In this document: positions 1-8,331 of the stretch, piece after piece
How the letters are laid out: each line of letters begins with the position of its first letter
Numbering within the stretch: position 1 is the first letter of the stretch
Assembly (NCBI GenBank): GCA_017852395.1
Contig: JAFMLE010000013.1
Location: forward strand, 1 to 62,277
Direction of reading: 5' to 3'
From: Flavobacteriaceae bacterium
Lineage (GTDB): Bacteria > Bacteroidota > Bacteroidia > Flavobacteriales > Flavobacteriaceae
DNA length: 62,277 nt
Translations under genes and position numbers: made by a program
Notes under the pieces: model-generated
The model's database searches: none
What the model saw: only the letters and a program-made list of their open reading frames with translations
Told to the model about the DNA's origin: nothing

Positions 1-55
1 ACCCACGACCTGCTGATTACAAATCAGCTGCTCTAGCCAGCTGAGCTACATCGGC
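1..55 (-). tRNA. tRNA-Thr(UGU), cut by the left window edge
   Basis: Read on the minus strand from position 55, the sequence gives a 7-nt acceptor strand GCCGATG, TA, a D arm GCTC/GAGC, and an anticodon arm GCTGA/TCAGC around the loop TTTGTAA, whose central triplet is TGT. That anticodon decodes ACA/ACG threonine codons. The variable region and the start of the T arm follow before the sequence runs off the window, so the 3' half is missing. It lies downstream of hpf on the same strand. Clear cloverleaf logic makes the identity secure; only the missing end is unseen. Confidence 0.93.
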
Positions 56-120
56 GTTTTGTTGAAAACGATGCAAAGTAACTGTTTATTTTTTTTGTTT
101 CAAAAGAAAAAATTAAAAAT

Positions 121-426
121 TTATTGTGCGTTCTCGCGGGCCCTTTCTTTGAACTTCATAAGTAGGCGCTCGGCGCTACTGGCGCACGAATCAACGGCCT
201 CTTCAAATGACTTACAGGTCTTCTTTACAATAAAATTATCACCCGGCACACTGATACTTATTTCTGCCTCCTTGTTTACCTTATCAGAACTGTTAGATAC
301 TTTGGTAAAAACCTTTACAGAAACGATACGATCAAAAAATCTTTCAAACTTTTGAACGCGTTTGTTGGTAAATTCGATAAGCTTGCTGTCTGCGTTATAA
401 TTAACGGATTGAAATTCTATAATCAT
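121..426 (-). CDS. hpf: Short-form ribosome hibernation promoting factor
   Basis: A 101-residue protein of the HPF/RaiA (YfiA) family, which binds the 30S decoding region and inactivates or dimerises ribosomes in stationary phase. It opens with a beta strand and carries the basic, serine-rich helical surface expected of the single-domain form (for example the FEEAVDSCASSAERLLMKFK end). It lacks the C-terminal dimerisation domain of long HPF. It is the last protein gene of a minus-strand run behind xerC, 16 nt after it, and precedes tRNA-Thr. Location beside rpsU and xerC is consistent with a translation-linked neighbourhood. Start ATG at 424-426. Confidence 0.88.
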   Translation of the reverse strand: MIIEFQSVNYNADSKLIEFTNKRVQKFERFFDRIVSVKVFTKVSNSSDKVNKEAEISISVPGDNFIVKKTCKSFEEAVDSCASSAERLLMKFKERARENAQ

Positions 427-442
427 ATCAGTTGAGATTTAG

Positions 443-1333
443 TTATTTTTTCATTCCCCTAGGATGGGCTTTTTGATATACATCTTTTAGGTGTTGCATA
501 CTACTTTGTGTATAATGCTGTGTAGCGGCGATACTATCATGGCCTAACAACTCCTTGACGGCGTTCAAATCTGCACCATTGTCCAATAAGTGTGTGGCAA
601 AGCTATGGCGAAGCATGTGGGGGCTTTTTTTTGATTTTGATGATACCACATTAAGGTAGTTATTTACCGTATCATACACAAATCGTTCGGTTAATTTTTT
701 GCCGTTGGGCGACCTAAAAAAATAGATTGCATACGCACCTATTCCATCGGCGCGTTGGGTCTGATAGGCGAGCAATTCTGTTTTTAGACTTTTTAGAACC
801 GGAAGCAAGCGTTCTTTGTTTCGCTTTCCGATGACTTTGATTTGATTTTTGTTGAGCATCACGTTCTGGTCCATCAAATGGATAAGTTCTGCGCGGCGCA
901 TGCCTGTATAATATAATGTCGTTATGATGATTCGCTGCAAGTGTCCAATGGGGGTGTGTGGGTAAAGATTGGGGTCCAATACTTGGTGCATTTCTTTTGG
1001 TGAAAAAGGGACTTGTACCCGTTTTTGGACCTTGAGTGGTCGGTGTTCTTCTAGCGGCGAACGCTCGAGTTGATGGCTTCGCATTAGGTATTTATAGTAG
1101 GACCGCAACGAAGAAATTTTTCGGTTGATGGTTTTGGCGCTATTGCCCTTTTCGAGCAACATTACAATCCAAGATCGTATGATTGCATAGGGCACCTCGT
1201 GCAGGGCTTCGATTTGATACTCTTGACGGCAATAGTCTTCAAAACTTAATAAATCGGCCTGATACGCTTTTAGGGTGTGTATGGCATAGTTTTTCTCGTG
1301 TTGCAGATAGGCTAAAAACTGATTGACAGACAT
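443..1333 (-). CDS. xerC: Tyrosine recombinase XerC/XerD
   Basis: A 296-residue site-specific tyrosine recombinase with the usual XerC/D length, so a chromosome dimer resolution enzyme rather than a phage integrase. An N-terminal SAM-like DNA-binding domain covers about residues 1-90. The catalytic set is complete: Arg146 (TGMRRAEL), Lys170 (GKRNKER), His239 and Arg242 (HMLRH), His265 (LGHDS) and nucleophile Tyr274 (QHYTQ). I chose the ATG at 1331-1333 because the longer open frame from 1375 runs backwards through a terminator hairpin and adds residues that the family does not have. The ATG directly follows the seven-T tail of that terminator. The C or D subtype cannot be fixed from sequence alone. 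Confidence 0.9.
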   Translation of the reverse strand: MSVNQFLAYLQHEKNYAIHTLKAYQADLLSFEDYCRQEYQIEALHEVPYAIIRSWIVMLLEKGNSAKTINRKISSLRSYYKYLMRSHQLERSPLEEHRPLKVQKRVQVPFSPKEMHQVLDPNLYPHTPIGHLQRIIITTLYYTGMRRAELIHLMDQNVMLNKNQIKVIGKRNKERLLPVLKSLKTELLAYQTQRADGIGAYAIYFFRSPNGKKLTERFVYDTVNNYLNVVSSKSKKSPHMLRHSFATHLLDNGADLNAVKELLGHDSIAATQHYTQSSMQHLKDVYQKAHPRGMKK

Positions 1334-1380
1334 AAAAAAACGTTGTAGTTCAAAGTTAGTAACTTCGAAGAACAACGTTT
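1334..1380 (-). terminator. Long rpsU terminator hairpin abutting the xerC start codon
   Basis: On the minus strand, starting 22 nt after the rpsU stop, the sequence folds as a near-perfect hairpin: outer arms AAACGTTGT (1372-1380) and ACAACGTTT (1338-1346), a TC/CT internal mismatch, then TTCGAAGTT/AACTTTGAA with one mismatch around a 3-nt loop. Seven T residues (1334-1340) follow and end immediately before the xerC ATG. This is a classic intrinsic terminator. It should isolate rpsU transcripts and leave xerC dependent on read-through. Confidence 0.85.
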
Positions 1381-1402
1381 GTTAAAATATTGTGAATTGT
1401 AC

Positions 1403-1597
1403 CTACTGATTCTCTTGATCGCGGAGATGTTGTATGTACTGAGCTTTGATAAGCTTGTCACGGTTTTTTACCGAGGGCTTCAAAAATTGTTTGCGGTCGC
1501 GCAGTTGACGCATGGTACCGGTTTTGTCAAATTTTCGTTTAAAACGCTTAAGCGCTCTATCGATATTTTCGCCTTCTTTTATGGGTATTATTAACAT
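1403..1597 (-). CDS. rpsU: 30S ribosomal protein bS21
   Basis: A 64-residue small basic protein with the bS21 signature: IPIKEGENIDRALKRFKRKF at the N terminus, followed by a long basic helix with RDRKQF. bS21 sits on the 30S platform near the 3' end of 16S rRNA. In Flavobacterium ribosomes it is known, with bS6 and bS18, to help bury the anti-Shine-Dalgarno tail, which explains why Bacteroidota mRNAs rarely use SD pairing. This gene is the exception in the window: it has a very long SD, its own -7 promoter box and its own terminator, a layout that suits autoregulation by the protein. Confidence 0.97.
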   Translation of the reverse strand: MLIIPIKEGENIDRALKRFKRKFDKTGTMRQLRDRKQFLKPSVKNRDKLIKAQYIQHLRDQENQ

Positions 1598-1602
1598 ATT
1601 AA

Positions 1603-1615
1603 ATCACCTCCTTTC
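1603..1615 (-). promoter_or_regulatory. Exceptionally long Shine-Dalgarno of rpsU
   Basis: Minus strand reads GAAAGGAGGTGAT, 13 contiguous bases complementary to the canonical 16S 3' tail, with the GGAGG core 9 nt upstream of the rpsU ATG. I noticed nothing similar upstream of the other genes in this window. In Flavobacterium johnsoniae strong SD sequences on rpsU have been linked to control of bS21 synthesis by ribosomes that lack bS21. The site decides the rpsU start. Confidence 0.92.
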
Positions 1616-1627
1616 GATAATAGGTGG

Positions 1628-1635
1628 CAAATATA
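1628..1635 (-). promoter_or_regulatory. Predicted rpsU promoter -7 box
   Basis: Minus strand reads TATATTTG, a full match to the Bacteroidota -7 consensus TAnnTTTG, inside the 70-nt gap behind the acyl-CoA dehydrogenase gene. Transcription would start near 1622-1624, giving a leader of about 25 nt that contains little besides the SD. I do not find a TTTG at the usual -33 distance, so strength is uncertain. Confidence 0.6.
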
Positions 1636-1667
1636 GTTATTTCTTTTAAGTAGTTGTATAAAAAAAT

Positions 1668-2840
1668 TTATTTAGACCCCTCTTTTACCAAATTTCTTGA
1701 GATGACTAATTTTTGAATTTCACTAGTCCCTTCTCCTATGGTGCAAAGTTTAGAATCGCGAAGCAATTTTTCTACCGGAAAGTCTTTGGTAAATCCATAC
1801 CCACCATGTATCTGTACGGCTTCATTCGCGGCTTTTACACATACTTCAGAAGCATATAACTTGGCCATCGCACCTGCTGTTGTCACATTTTGATTGTTGT
1901 TTTTGAGGGAAGCTGCTTTGTGTGTGAGTAGTGTTGCTGCTTCGATTTCGGTAGCCATTTCTGCAATTTTAAATGATACCCCTTGAAAGTTGATGATTGC
2001 TTTTCCAAATTGTTCCCGTTCTTGCGCGTATTTTAGCGATGCTTCATAGGCGGCTTTTGCAATTCCTAGCGATAGTGCCGCAATTGAGATCCGTCCGCCA
2101 TCGAGTAATTTCATTGACTGTATAAAACCGTCACCTATTTCGCCCAATCGATTGGCATCTGGAATACGACAGTTGTCAAATACCATTTCGGCAGTTTCAC
2201 TGGCACGCATTCCGAGTTTGTTTTCTTTTTTTCCCGAATAAAAACCTGGAGTACCACGCTCGACCACAAAGGCGGTCATTGAGCGGCTATCTCCTTTAGC
2301 GCCATTACGAGCGATGACAACTGCAATTTCTGCAGAATGTCCGTGGGTTATAAAATTTTTGGTTCCGTTGAGTATCCAATCTGCTCCATCTTGGGTGGCG
2401 GTAGTAAGCATATTTTGTGCATCAGAACCCGTATTGTGTTCCGTTAATCCCCACGCACCAATAGCTTCTCCACTTGCCAATCGTGGCAGCCATTGCAATC
2501 GCTGACCTTCGTTTCCAAAATTATAAATATGCCCCGAACAGAGTGAGTTGTGGGCGGCTATGGATAGACCTATAGAAGGATCTACTTTGGAAAATTCTTC
2601 GATGATGGCGACATATTCGTGGTAGCCCAATCCAGCACCACCATAGGCTTCTGGCAGCAAAATTCCTAAAAAACCATGTTCGCCTGCACGCCGCATTAGA
2701 TCGATCGGAAAATGTTGCGCCTCGTCCCATTCCATTACATGTGGACGAATGTATTTTTCTGCAAAGTCCCTTGCAGATTCAGCGACCATTTTAACAGATT
2801 CATTATCTACCACAGCAGCGGAAGTTTCGTAGTCTATCAT
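1668..2840 (-). CDS. Acyl-CoA dehydrogenase
   Basis: A 390-residue FAD-dependent acyl-CoA dehydrogenase, the usual length of the short/medium-chain family. It oxidises acyl-CoA to trans-2-enoyl-CoA in fatty acid or branched-chain amino acid breakdown, passing electrons to ETF. Visible landmarks are the N-terminal helical domain, the middle-domain flavin motif [12 protein letters not shown], the QIHGGYGF signature, and catalytic Glu370 in IGEGTSEIQ. It follows the ComEA-like gene by 6 nt, and rpsU is downstream. Substrate chain length cannot be read from sequence. Confidence 0.93.
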   Translation of the reverse strand: MIDYETSAAVVDNESVKMVAESARDFAEKYIRPHVMEWDEAQHFPIDLMRRAGEHGFLGILLPEAYGGAGLGYHEYVAIIEEFSKVDPSIGLSIAAHNSLCSGHIYNFGNEGQRLQWLPRLASGEAIGAWGLTEHNTGSDAQNMLTTATQDGADWILNGTKNFITHGHSAEIAVVIARNGAKGDSRSMTAFVVERGTPGFYSGKKENKLGMRASETAEMVFDNCRIPDANRLGEIGDGFIQSMKLLDGGRISIAALSLGIAKAAYEASLKYAQEREQFGKAIINFQGVSFKIAEMATEIEAATLLTHKAASLKNNNQNVTTAGAMAKLYASEVCVKAANEAVQIHGGYGFTKDFPVEKLLRDSKLCTIGEGTSEIQKLVISRNLVKEGSK

Positions 2841-2846
2841 AGCTTT

Positions 2847-3677
2847 TTAATACAAATATAGCTTTATTCTTTGAACGGCAATACCTTTCAAGCCACTATA
2901 CTGCCATAAGCTGTCTAGGGGCAGATTGGGGTGTTGAGTTCGTAATTTCAATAACATTCGAGCTTGGTCCCTATTGATGTAGGGGAGTTTGACCAATGAA
3001 TCTAAACTTATCGTTTGAAACGACCGACGGTTTATTTTTGGCTTCTGAAGAATGTCAAACTTTTGCTTAAGCGCTAGAAGCACCTCATCGGGCAACCCAT
3101 AAACCTCATCTAGTTGGTCTAGAGAGGTATATCCGCCCAAGTATTTTTTATACTTGATAATGCGATTGGCGCGAACGGTACCGATACCATTAATCGCAGT
3201 TAGTTCATTTGGGGAGGCTGTATTAAGTCCCTTTTTTATCCAAGCATTTTTTGCGGGTTGGGGTCGGTTTTTTAGCTCACTAAAATTCGGATATCTCAGG
3301 TGTTTTTCTAATCGCGTCAAAGTCGTGTCAGACACCCCAGTGACTTTTTGAAAGTGTTGGTGGTTTTTTATGTACCTGCCCGATTTTCGAAAAGCCATCA
3401 GACGATCGTAAGCCAGCGTTGGTATGCCTAATTGGTAGCTTCTATAGTCGGTTAAAAAATTGGGATTGTATTGAAATTGAGTTCCTGTACTGTCTTGCTT
3501 TATTTTTAAATTTTTTTGCAATTTTTCTTCCCAAGCCTGCATCGCTTTTTGATCCCAAAAAACGGAATGATTTCTGGGCCATAGAACAATAACAAGTTGC
3601 ATTACTACACTGAGTATTCCTAATAGTAAAGCGCCCCTACGTTGGCTTTTGGACCATACATAGGGGCGCTTCCACAT
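2847..3677 (-). CDS. ComEA-like helix-hairpin-helix protein
   Basis: A 276-residue protein with one N-terminal membrane span (about residues 16-33) and several helix-hairpin-helix modules, the clearest being LNTASPNELTAINGIG near residues 152-167. This layout fits the ComEA/HhH family of membrane-anchored DNA-binding proteins that take part in DNA uptake in competent bacteria. It is larger than classical ComEA because of extra HhH repeats, as is usual in Flavobacteriaceae. It lies 11 nt behind the symporter gene and 6 nt before the acyl-CoA dehydrogenase gene. A role in DNA uptake is inference from the fold. Confidence 0.8.
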   Translation of the reverse strand: MWKRPYVWSKSQRRGALLLGILSVVMQLVIVLWPRNHSVFWDQKAMQAWEEKLQKNLKIKQDSTGTQFQYNPNFLTDYRSYQLGIPTLAYDRLMAFRKSGRYIKNHQHFQKVTGVSDTTLTRLEKHLRYPNFSELKNRPQPAKNAWIKKGLNTASPNELTAINGIGTVRANRIIKYKKYLGGYTSLDQLDEVYGLPDEVLLALKQKFDILQKPKINRRSFQTISLDSLVKLPYINRDQARMLLKLRTQHPNLPLDSLWQYSGLKGIAVQRIKLYLY

Positions 3678-3688
3678 GAGGTTATATG

Positions 3689-5302
3689 TTATTCGCTTTT
3701 GAGCGTTCCGATGGCTCCTAGATACTTATTGAGCTCTTCTTTTACTCGGGGATAAAGAAGCAATAAACCAATCATATTGGGGAAGACCAACGCCAAAATC
3801 ATTGCGTCCGAAAAAGTCCAAACTGCTGACATGTCTCCTGCGGCTCCAATAACGATAAAAATTAGGAAAATGACTTTATAGGTCAAGTCGGAAATACGAC
3901 TTTTTCCAAAGATATACATCCATGATTGCAGTCCATAATAGGACCAGGATATCATTGTAGAAACAGCAAAAAGCACAACGGCTATTGTCAAAAATGGCCC
4001 TGCAAAAGAAATGTACTTCGAAAAGGCAGCTGCTGTGATTCCTGCACCTTCGGCTGGCACTCCATCAATCATCACTACACCGCCAACACCGCCGTATTCA
4101 AAGACCGTGTTGTCCCCATTAAAAATAATGATTACCAAGGCGGTCATGGTACAAATAACTACGGTGTCTATAAAAGGCTCCAATAAGGCAACCAACCCTT
4201 CAGAGGCTGCATAATTTGTTTTTACAGCAGCATGTGCTATGGATGCCGATCCGGCTCCAGCTTCATTAGAAAAGGCGGCACGTCTAAACCCGGTAATTAA
4301 GACCCCTAAAAGACCTCCTAGCCCTGCTTGTGGATTGAAGGCTTGACTAAAGATCATACCAAAAGCATCATCGACAAAACTAAAGTTGACAACAATTATA
4401 TAGACACATGCAAGTATATACATCAAGGCCATAAGAGGAACTACTTTTTCGGTTACCGAAGCAATCCTTTTGATCCCCCCAATAATAATAATACCGACAA
4501 AGACCATCATAATAATACCGATGATGGTACGAGCACTACCACCTGTCATTCCTAAAGAATCTACCAATTGCATAGCTGCTTGATTGGATTGTGCAGCATT
4601 TCCTCCTCCAAAAGACGCACCGATACAGAGGAAAGCAAATATCCCGGCTAAAATTTTTCCGAATTTTTCAAAGCCACGCTCCTTTAGCCCTTTGGTAAGG
4701 TAATACATTGGTCCTCCATAGACGGTTCCGTCTTCACCAACATCTCTATATTTTACCCCAAGGGTACATTCTACAAATTTTGTTGACATCCCAAGTAGTC
4801 CACAAAGAATCATCCAAAAAGTTGCTCCAGGACCTCCGATTGCAATGGCAAGTGCAACACCGGCAATATTGCCATTACCCACGGTTCCGGAAACTGCGGT
4901 TGCCAAAGCTTGAAAATGGCTTACTTCACCTTCTTTACTTTCATCCTTAATGGTTCCTTTTATATCCCCATCAATGGCAAGCTTTGCATCACCAGCTGCG
5001 TGGTGGTCCAAATCATCATATTTGCCTCGGACCGTATTTACTGCTGTGGGAAATCTTCGAACATTTACAAAACCAAAATAAATTGTAAAAAACAAGGCGC
5101 CTCCAACCAATAGAAATATGATCGTGGGGATCTCTGTTCCCGGAAAGTTATGTAAGACAACGGCACCCCACCAATCTGCAATGGGCGTAAAAGCTTCATT
5201 GATTTTATCATCAAGACCTTTTTCTTGCGCATTAATCATCGCTGGAAAAAAGAAACACACCATGATTTGAAATGTTTTTATTAAATCTATTTTGGAATTC
5301 AT
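3689..5302 (-). CDS. Alanine/glycine:cation symporter (AGCS family)
   Basis: A 537-residue integral membrane protein of the sodium:alanine/glycine symporter family. It has about ten hydrophobic segments and the family signatures AVSGTVGNGNIAGVALA, GGPGATFWM, GGPMYYLTKG and FRRAAFSNEAGAGSA. The N terminus resembles a cleavable signal peptide ending near AMINAQ, which flavobacterial members often show. It would import alanine, glycine or a related amino acid with Na+ or H+. It follows the K+ channel gene by 56 nt on the same strand. Confidence 0.92.
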   Translation of the reverse strand: MNSKIDLIKTFQIMVCFFFPAMINAQEKGLDDKINEAFTPIADWWGAVVLHNFPGTEIPTIIFLLVGGALFFTIYFGFVNVRRFPTAVNTVRGKYDDLDHHAAGDAKLAIDGDIKGTIKDESKEGEVSHFQALATAVSGTVGNGNIAGVALAIAIGGPGATFWMILCGLLGMSTKFVECTLGVKYRDVGEDGTVYGGPMYYLTKGLKERGFEKFGKILAGIFAFLCIGASFGGGNAAQSNQAAMQLVDSLGMTGGSARTIIGIIMMVFVGIIIIGGIKRIASVTEKVVPLMALMYILACVYIIVVNFSFVDDAFGMIFSQAFNPQAGLGGLLGVLITGFRRAAFSNEAGAGSASIAHAAVKTNYAASEGLVALLEPFIDTVVICTMTALVIIIFNGDNTVFEYGGVGGVVMIDGVPAEGAGITAAAFSKYISFAGPFLTIAVVLFAVSTMISWSYYGLQSWMYIFGKSRISDLTYKVIFLIFIVIGAAGDMSAVWTFSDAMILALVFPNMIGLLLLYPRVKEELNKYLGAIGTLKSE

Positions 5303-5358
5303 AATGGAAATTTGGTTTAAAGGTCTAATATATTAAAAGGATTTAAAAATTACAGTGC

Positions 5359-6360
5359 CTAGGCCAAAAACATATTTTGCAAAACACCCAGTGCAGTTCC
5401 ATCTCCTAAAACAATTAGTTTACCGTCATTTTGAATTTGTTGATTTGCTTTGGGATTAATGATCGCACGATCATTTGGCGGGATATAGCCGATCACATTA
5501 CACCCTGTTTTATTCCTAATCTCAAGTTCGGCAAGGGTTTTATTGGCATAGCTTTCCGACAAATTGTCCAAAGCAATTTCTGCGATTTTGGTTTGCATGG
5601 TGGCGTCTTCAGAAAGGGTGTCCAAAAAACGAATCAAATCCGGCTTGAGCAACAAGGCGACCATATGATGTCCGCCAATTTTATCGGGCATAACCACATG
5701 GTCTGCCCCTGCAAATTGAAGTTTTTTCAAACTGCTTTGGTGGGCTGCCCTGCTGATAATTTTTAACCCAGGAGCGAGTTCTCGAGCCGCTAGTACTACA
5801 TAAAGGTTTGCCGCATCCTCGGGCAGGGTAACCAATAGATTGGCCGCCGTTTTGATCCGGGCCAGTTGTAAGATTTTTTCATCTTGAGCATCTCCTTCAA
5901 TTTTGAGAATCTTTTTTGGAAGTTGGTCCAACACGGACGTATCTTTTTCGATGACCACAACAGGCTGTCCATGTTTGGTCAGTTGTCGGAGTGCTTCATG
6001 TCCATTGCGGCCACAACCACAAATAATGGTATGCTTGTTGAGTTTTTGTATCATAGATCGGGACTTTTTGGTTTTTAGATAGGTTAGGAACTCACCCTGA
6101 AAAACGGTTTCTCCAAAAACCTTTATGCTGTAGGCAAGAAATAAAAAGCTGAGCGTAATTAATCCGATGGTAAAAATTTTCCCTCCAGGAGTTAGGGTCA
6201 AAACCTCTCCATATCCAACCGTGCTGATGGTGATGACGGTCATGTAAATCGCATCGATCAAACTTGCATTTGGGCTTAGTAGATAATATCCTACAACTCC
6301 TAGAAAAAAAATGAGTAAAAAGAAAAAAGTAGCGGTAAGTAAGGGGCGTCTTGTTGTCAT
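5359..6360 (-). CDS. Two-span potassium channel with RCK (TrkA-N) domain
   Basis: A 333-residue K+ channel subunit. Two N-terminal membrane spans flank a pore loop with the K+ selectivity filter TVGYG (residues 47-51). A cytoplasmic Rossmann domain with CGCGRNG (about 116-121) follows, then a TrkA-C-like tail. The RCK part binds nucleotide or ions to gate the pore, as in MthK/Kch. I use the ATG at 6360, one base after the PspC stop codon; the longer frame begins with TTG at 6372 inside pspC. Tight linkage to pspC suggests translational coupling. Confidence 0.92.
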   Translation of the reverse strand: MTTRRPLLTATFFFLLIFFLGVVGYYLLSPNASLIDAIYMTVITISTVGYGEVLTLTPGGKIFTIGLITLSFLFLAYSIKVFGETVFQGEFLTYLKTKKSRSMIQKLNKHTIICGCGRNGHEALRQLTKHGQPVVVIEKDTSVLDQLPKKILKIEGDAQDEKILQLARIKTAANLLVTLPEDAANLYVVLAARELAPGLKIISRAAHQSSLKKLQFAGADHVVMPDKIGGHHMVALLLKPDLIRFLDTLSEDATMQTKIAEIALDNLSESYANKTLAELEIRNKTGCNVIGYIPPNDRAIINPKANQQIQNDGKLIVLGDGTALGVLQNMFLA

Positions 6361-6361
6361 A

Positions 6362-6589
6362 TCACAAATCAAAAACCGAACTCCGTTTGGAGTAAATCAT
6401 GTCTTTCAGTTTTAACCAGAAAGCCAAAGTAAGGTAGATTACAAAACCACCAACAAGGGTTGTAAAAGAGGCGTAGATAAAAAACAATCGTACACTTTTT
6501 GCTTTCATTCCCATGTATTCTGCCAAGCGTGTGCAAACTGCAAATCCATGACGCTCAAAATAGATCCGTAACGATTGGATGATTTTCAT
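6362..6589 (-). CDS. PspC domain small membrane protein
   Basis: A 75-residue protein with the PspC fold: a short amphipathic start, the VCTRLAEYMGMKAKSVRLFF core and a hydrophobic segment (about residues 34-57). PspC proteins sense or buffer inner-membrane stress in the phage-shock response, though stand-alone flavobacterial copies are functionally uncharacterised. No pspA is nearby. It sits between the DUF2851 gene (15 nt) and the K+ channel (1 nt), so co-transcription with the channel is likely. Confidence 0.8.
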   Translation of the reverse strand: MKIIQSLRIYFERHGFAVCTRLAEYMGMKAKSVRLFFIYASFTTLVGGFVIYLTLAFWLKLKDMIYSKRSSVFDL

Positions 6590-6604
6590 GGTCCCAATTT
6601 ACAA

Positions 6605-7894
6605 TTATTTCATAAGTAGATGGTGGCCAATGGCACATTTTAGACAGGCTTTCTTATTGCAATATGATTTTTTTAAATGCAGCATTCCTTGTGCAAACAA
6701 AGCGTTTTTTGCTTGCCAACCCAATTGTTCAAAACGGGTCAGCACGTTGTTTTTTTCAGCAGCAATTTGCTCCATCCAATGCAAGGCTGCCGAAGCGGCA
6801 TTTTTGCCTTGGGATTGCTGATATGCAAAGCGCAGTGGCACTAGGGTATTGATGCAAATAAGATCAAAAAAAGAGGTACTGATTTTTTTTAACTGCTTTT
6901 TTGGTTTAGAAAGTATCGGGTTAAAGGTGTAGTGAGATTGCCAAAAAGGGCTGACGCTGAGTTGCTTCATCCAGCCGAGCGATGCAGGCTGTTGGGCAGT
7001 AACAACCGCCTCAAACAGCTTGTTTTTTTCGTGATATAAGCGGGCCAATTGGGCCAGTCGTATTGTCGGAAAGTTTTGGGGGCGCAACCGAATAAAATGC
7101 ATCTGCAATTCGATGGGTTTTTTCAATTGGTATTTGCGCTTCAAAAAATTGTATTCATTTTGTAGGACCTCAAGATAATTCGGCGCATTTTCTTTAGGAG
7201 ATAACAAACCCGACTGTCCCAATAAAAGTGCCTCCAATTGGAGTAGGTTTGCACTGGACTTTTGGACGACCCTAAAGGGAATTGAAGCAGCCATGGTGGC
7301 AAATGCATCGCCATTTTTGTTCAAACCAAAATTTTGAGCCAATAATCTAAAAAGTACTGCTTCCCAATCGTTTTTAGATTGTTTTAATAATGAAAAAATT
7401 TGTGCTGTTTTAAAATCCAAACGCTCAATGTATAGTCGGGTAATCCAATGCTGCCATTTTAAATTTGGAAAGCTTGCTAGGGCATCTTCACAGGGAATAA
7501 ACATTCTGTTTTTGGCTTCAAAAATTCTATGATAACGACTGATAAAATCTTCCGAAACAAAAGGTTTTAAGCATAATGTTGGTAGTGGATTTCCATTTTT
7601 TGCGACCACTTCCATATCGTTTTCCCAAACAACATGCAAAACAACAGCATCGTAGTTTGGATCTTTTTGATGCTGATGACGATACCAATAAGAAGCTTTG
7701 AGATGCAGCTCGACACTTCCACGCCATTGCAAATCATCAAAGACCAAATTGGCATTTGCAAAATCGGGTCCTGCTAGGGTATTGAGGGTTCCAGGTGCCA
7801 AAACACGGAGTGCCTGACCACCTGCCAAACGTAGTGCACGATCGGAAAAACACTGGTATTGCCAAACAAACTGAAGTAGGGCTTCGGTCATCAT
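6605..7894 (-). CDS. DUF2851 family protein
   Basis: A 429-residue soluble protein of the DUF2851 family, restricted mainly to Bacteroidota and of unknown function. Recognisable features are the N-terminal GGQALRVLAPGTLNTLAGPDF and WRGSVELHLKASYWY segments; acidic and histidine residues here (ELHL, H-rich HQHQKD) resemble a nuclease-like core, but I cannot prove this. The C terminus carries cysteines (CNKKACLKCAIG) that could bind metal. It lies 27 nt behind the rhodanese gene. Start is one of two adjacent ATGs (7894 or 7891). Confidence 0.82.
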   Translation of the reverse strand: MMTEALLQFVWQYQCFSDRALRLAGGQALRVLAPGTLNTLAGPDFANANLVFDDLQWRGSVELHLKASYWYRHQHQKDPNYDAVVLHVVWENDMEVVAKNGNPLPTLCLKPFVSEDFISRYHRIFEAKNRMFIPCEDALASFPNLKWQHWITRLYIERLDFKTAQIFSLLKQSKNDWEAVLFRLLAQNFGLNKNGDAFATMAASIPFRVVQKSSANLLQLEALLLGQSGLLSPKENAPNYLEVLQNEYNFLKRKYQLKKPIELQMHFIRLRPQNFPTIRLAQLARLYHEKNKLFEAVVTAQQPASLGWMKQLSVSPFWQSHYTFNPILSKPKKQLKKISTSFFDLICINTLVPLRFAYQQSQGKNAASAALHWMEQIAAEKNNVLTRFEQLGWQAKNALFAQGMLHLKKSYCNKKACLKCAIGHHLLMK

Positions 7895-7920
7895 ATCGGT
7901 AAGTTGGGGGGCGTTACAAA

Positions 7921-8226
7921 CTACTCAACTGGACCTTGCCATTCCATGATTCCTCCAAGAAGGTTAAAGGTTGTTTTAAAACCAAATTGCTCCATCACTT
8001 GGCACGCACGAGCACTTCGTGCACCAGATCGACAATAGACAAAATAGGCCTTGTCTTTGTTGCGAGCGTTTAGACCCGACATAAAATTTGGAGGATCGTT
8101 AATGTCCAGCAACGTGGCATTGGGGATGTGTCCCGCTTCGAACTCTTCGAGTGTACGCACATCGAGAATTTCATATTCGCTCAATTCGGCTTGTTGGTCA
8201 ACCCATTGTTGTTGTTGCAAATCCAT
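7921..8226 (-). CDS. Single-domain rhodanese-like protein
   Basis: A 101-residue rhodanese domain. The active-site cysteine lies in the loop YCRSGARS (about residues 71-78), followed by the usual ACQVMEQFGF helix and the NLLGGIMEW end. Such proteins move sulfane sulfur for thiosulfate detoxification or thiolation reactions. It is the first gene of the minus-strand run into DUF2851 and is divergent from the marR gene. Substrate is unknown. Confidence 0.9.
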   Translation of the reverse strand: MDLQQQQWVDQQAELSEYEILDVRTLEEFEAGHIPNATLLDINDPPNFMSGLNARNKDKAYFVYCRSGARSARACQVMEQFGFKTTFNLLGGIMEWQGPVE

Positions 8227-8274
8227 ATTATCTTTTTTTCAAATGTACTACCTCACATCTTTTGTTCAAAAATA

Positions 8275-8305
8275 ATTGTTTGTAAATTCAAATATAATAT
8301 ATTTG
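8275..8305 (+). promoter_or_regulatory. Predicted marR-yceI promoter
   Basis: The -7 box TATATTTG (8298-8305) matches TAnnTTTG exactly. A weak -33 element ATTG (8275-8278) lies 19 nt upstream. Transcription would begin near 8310, inside the inverted repeat that could be the regulator's operator. Confidence 0.6.
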
Positions 8306-8329
8306 TACCAACAACAATTGTAGGTACAA
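8303..8329. promoter_or_regulatory. Candidate MarR operator palindrome
   Basis: Perfect 7-bp arms TTGTACC (8303-8309) and GGTACAA (8323-8329) enclose a second palindrome ACAATTGT (8314-8321). The nested repeat begins inside the -7 box and ends 2 nt before the proposed GTG start of marR. MarR proteins are dimers that bind such sites and usually repress their own promoter, so this is a plausible operator; binding is inferred. Confidence 0.55.
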
Positions 8330-8331
8330 CT

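Noticed and set aside
443-1333. Tyrosine recombinase near a tRNA gene as a sign of an integrated element
   Set aside because: Length, catalytic set and neighbours (hpf, rpsU) fit housekeeping XerC/D; no direct repeats or foreign genes are seen.
8128-8331. Longer MarR frame
   Set aside because: It overlaps the divergent rhodanese gene, crosses the promoter and palindrome, and adds a hydrophobic stretch foreign to MarR proteins.
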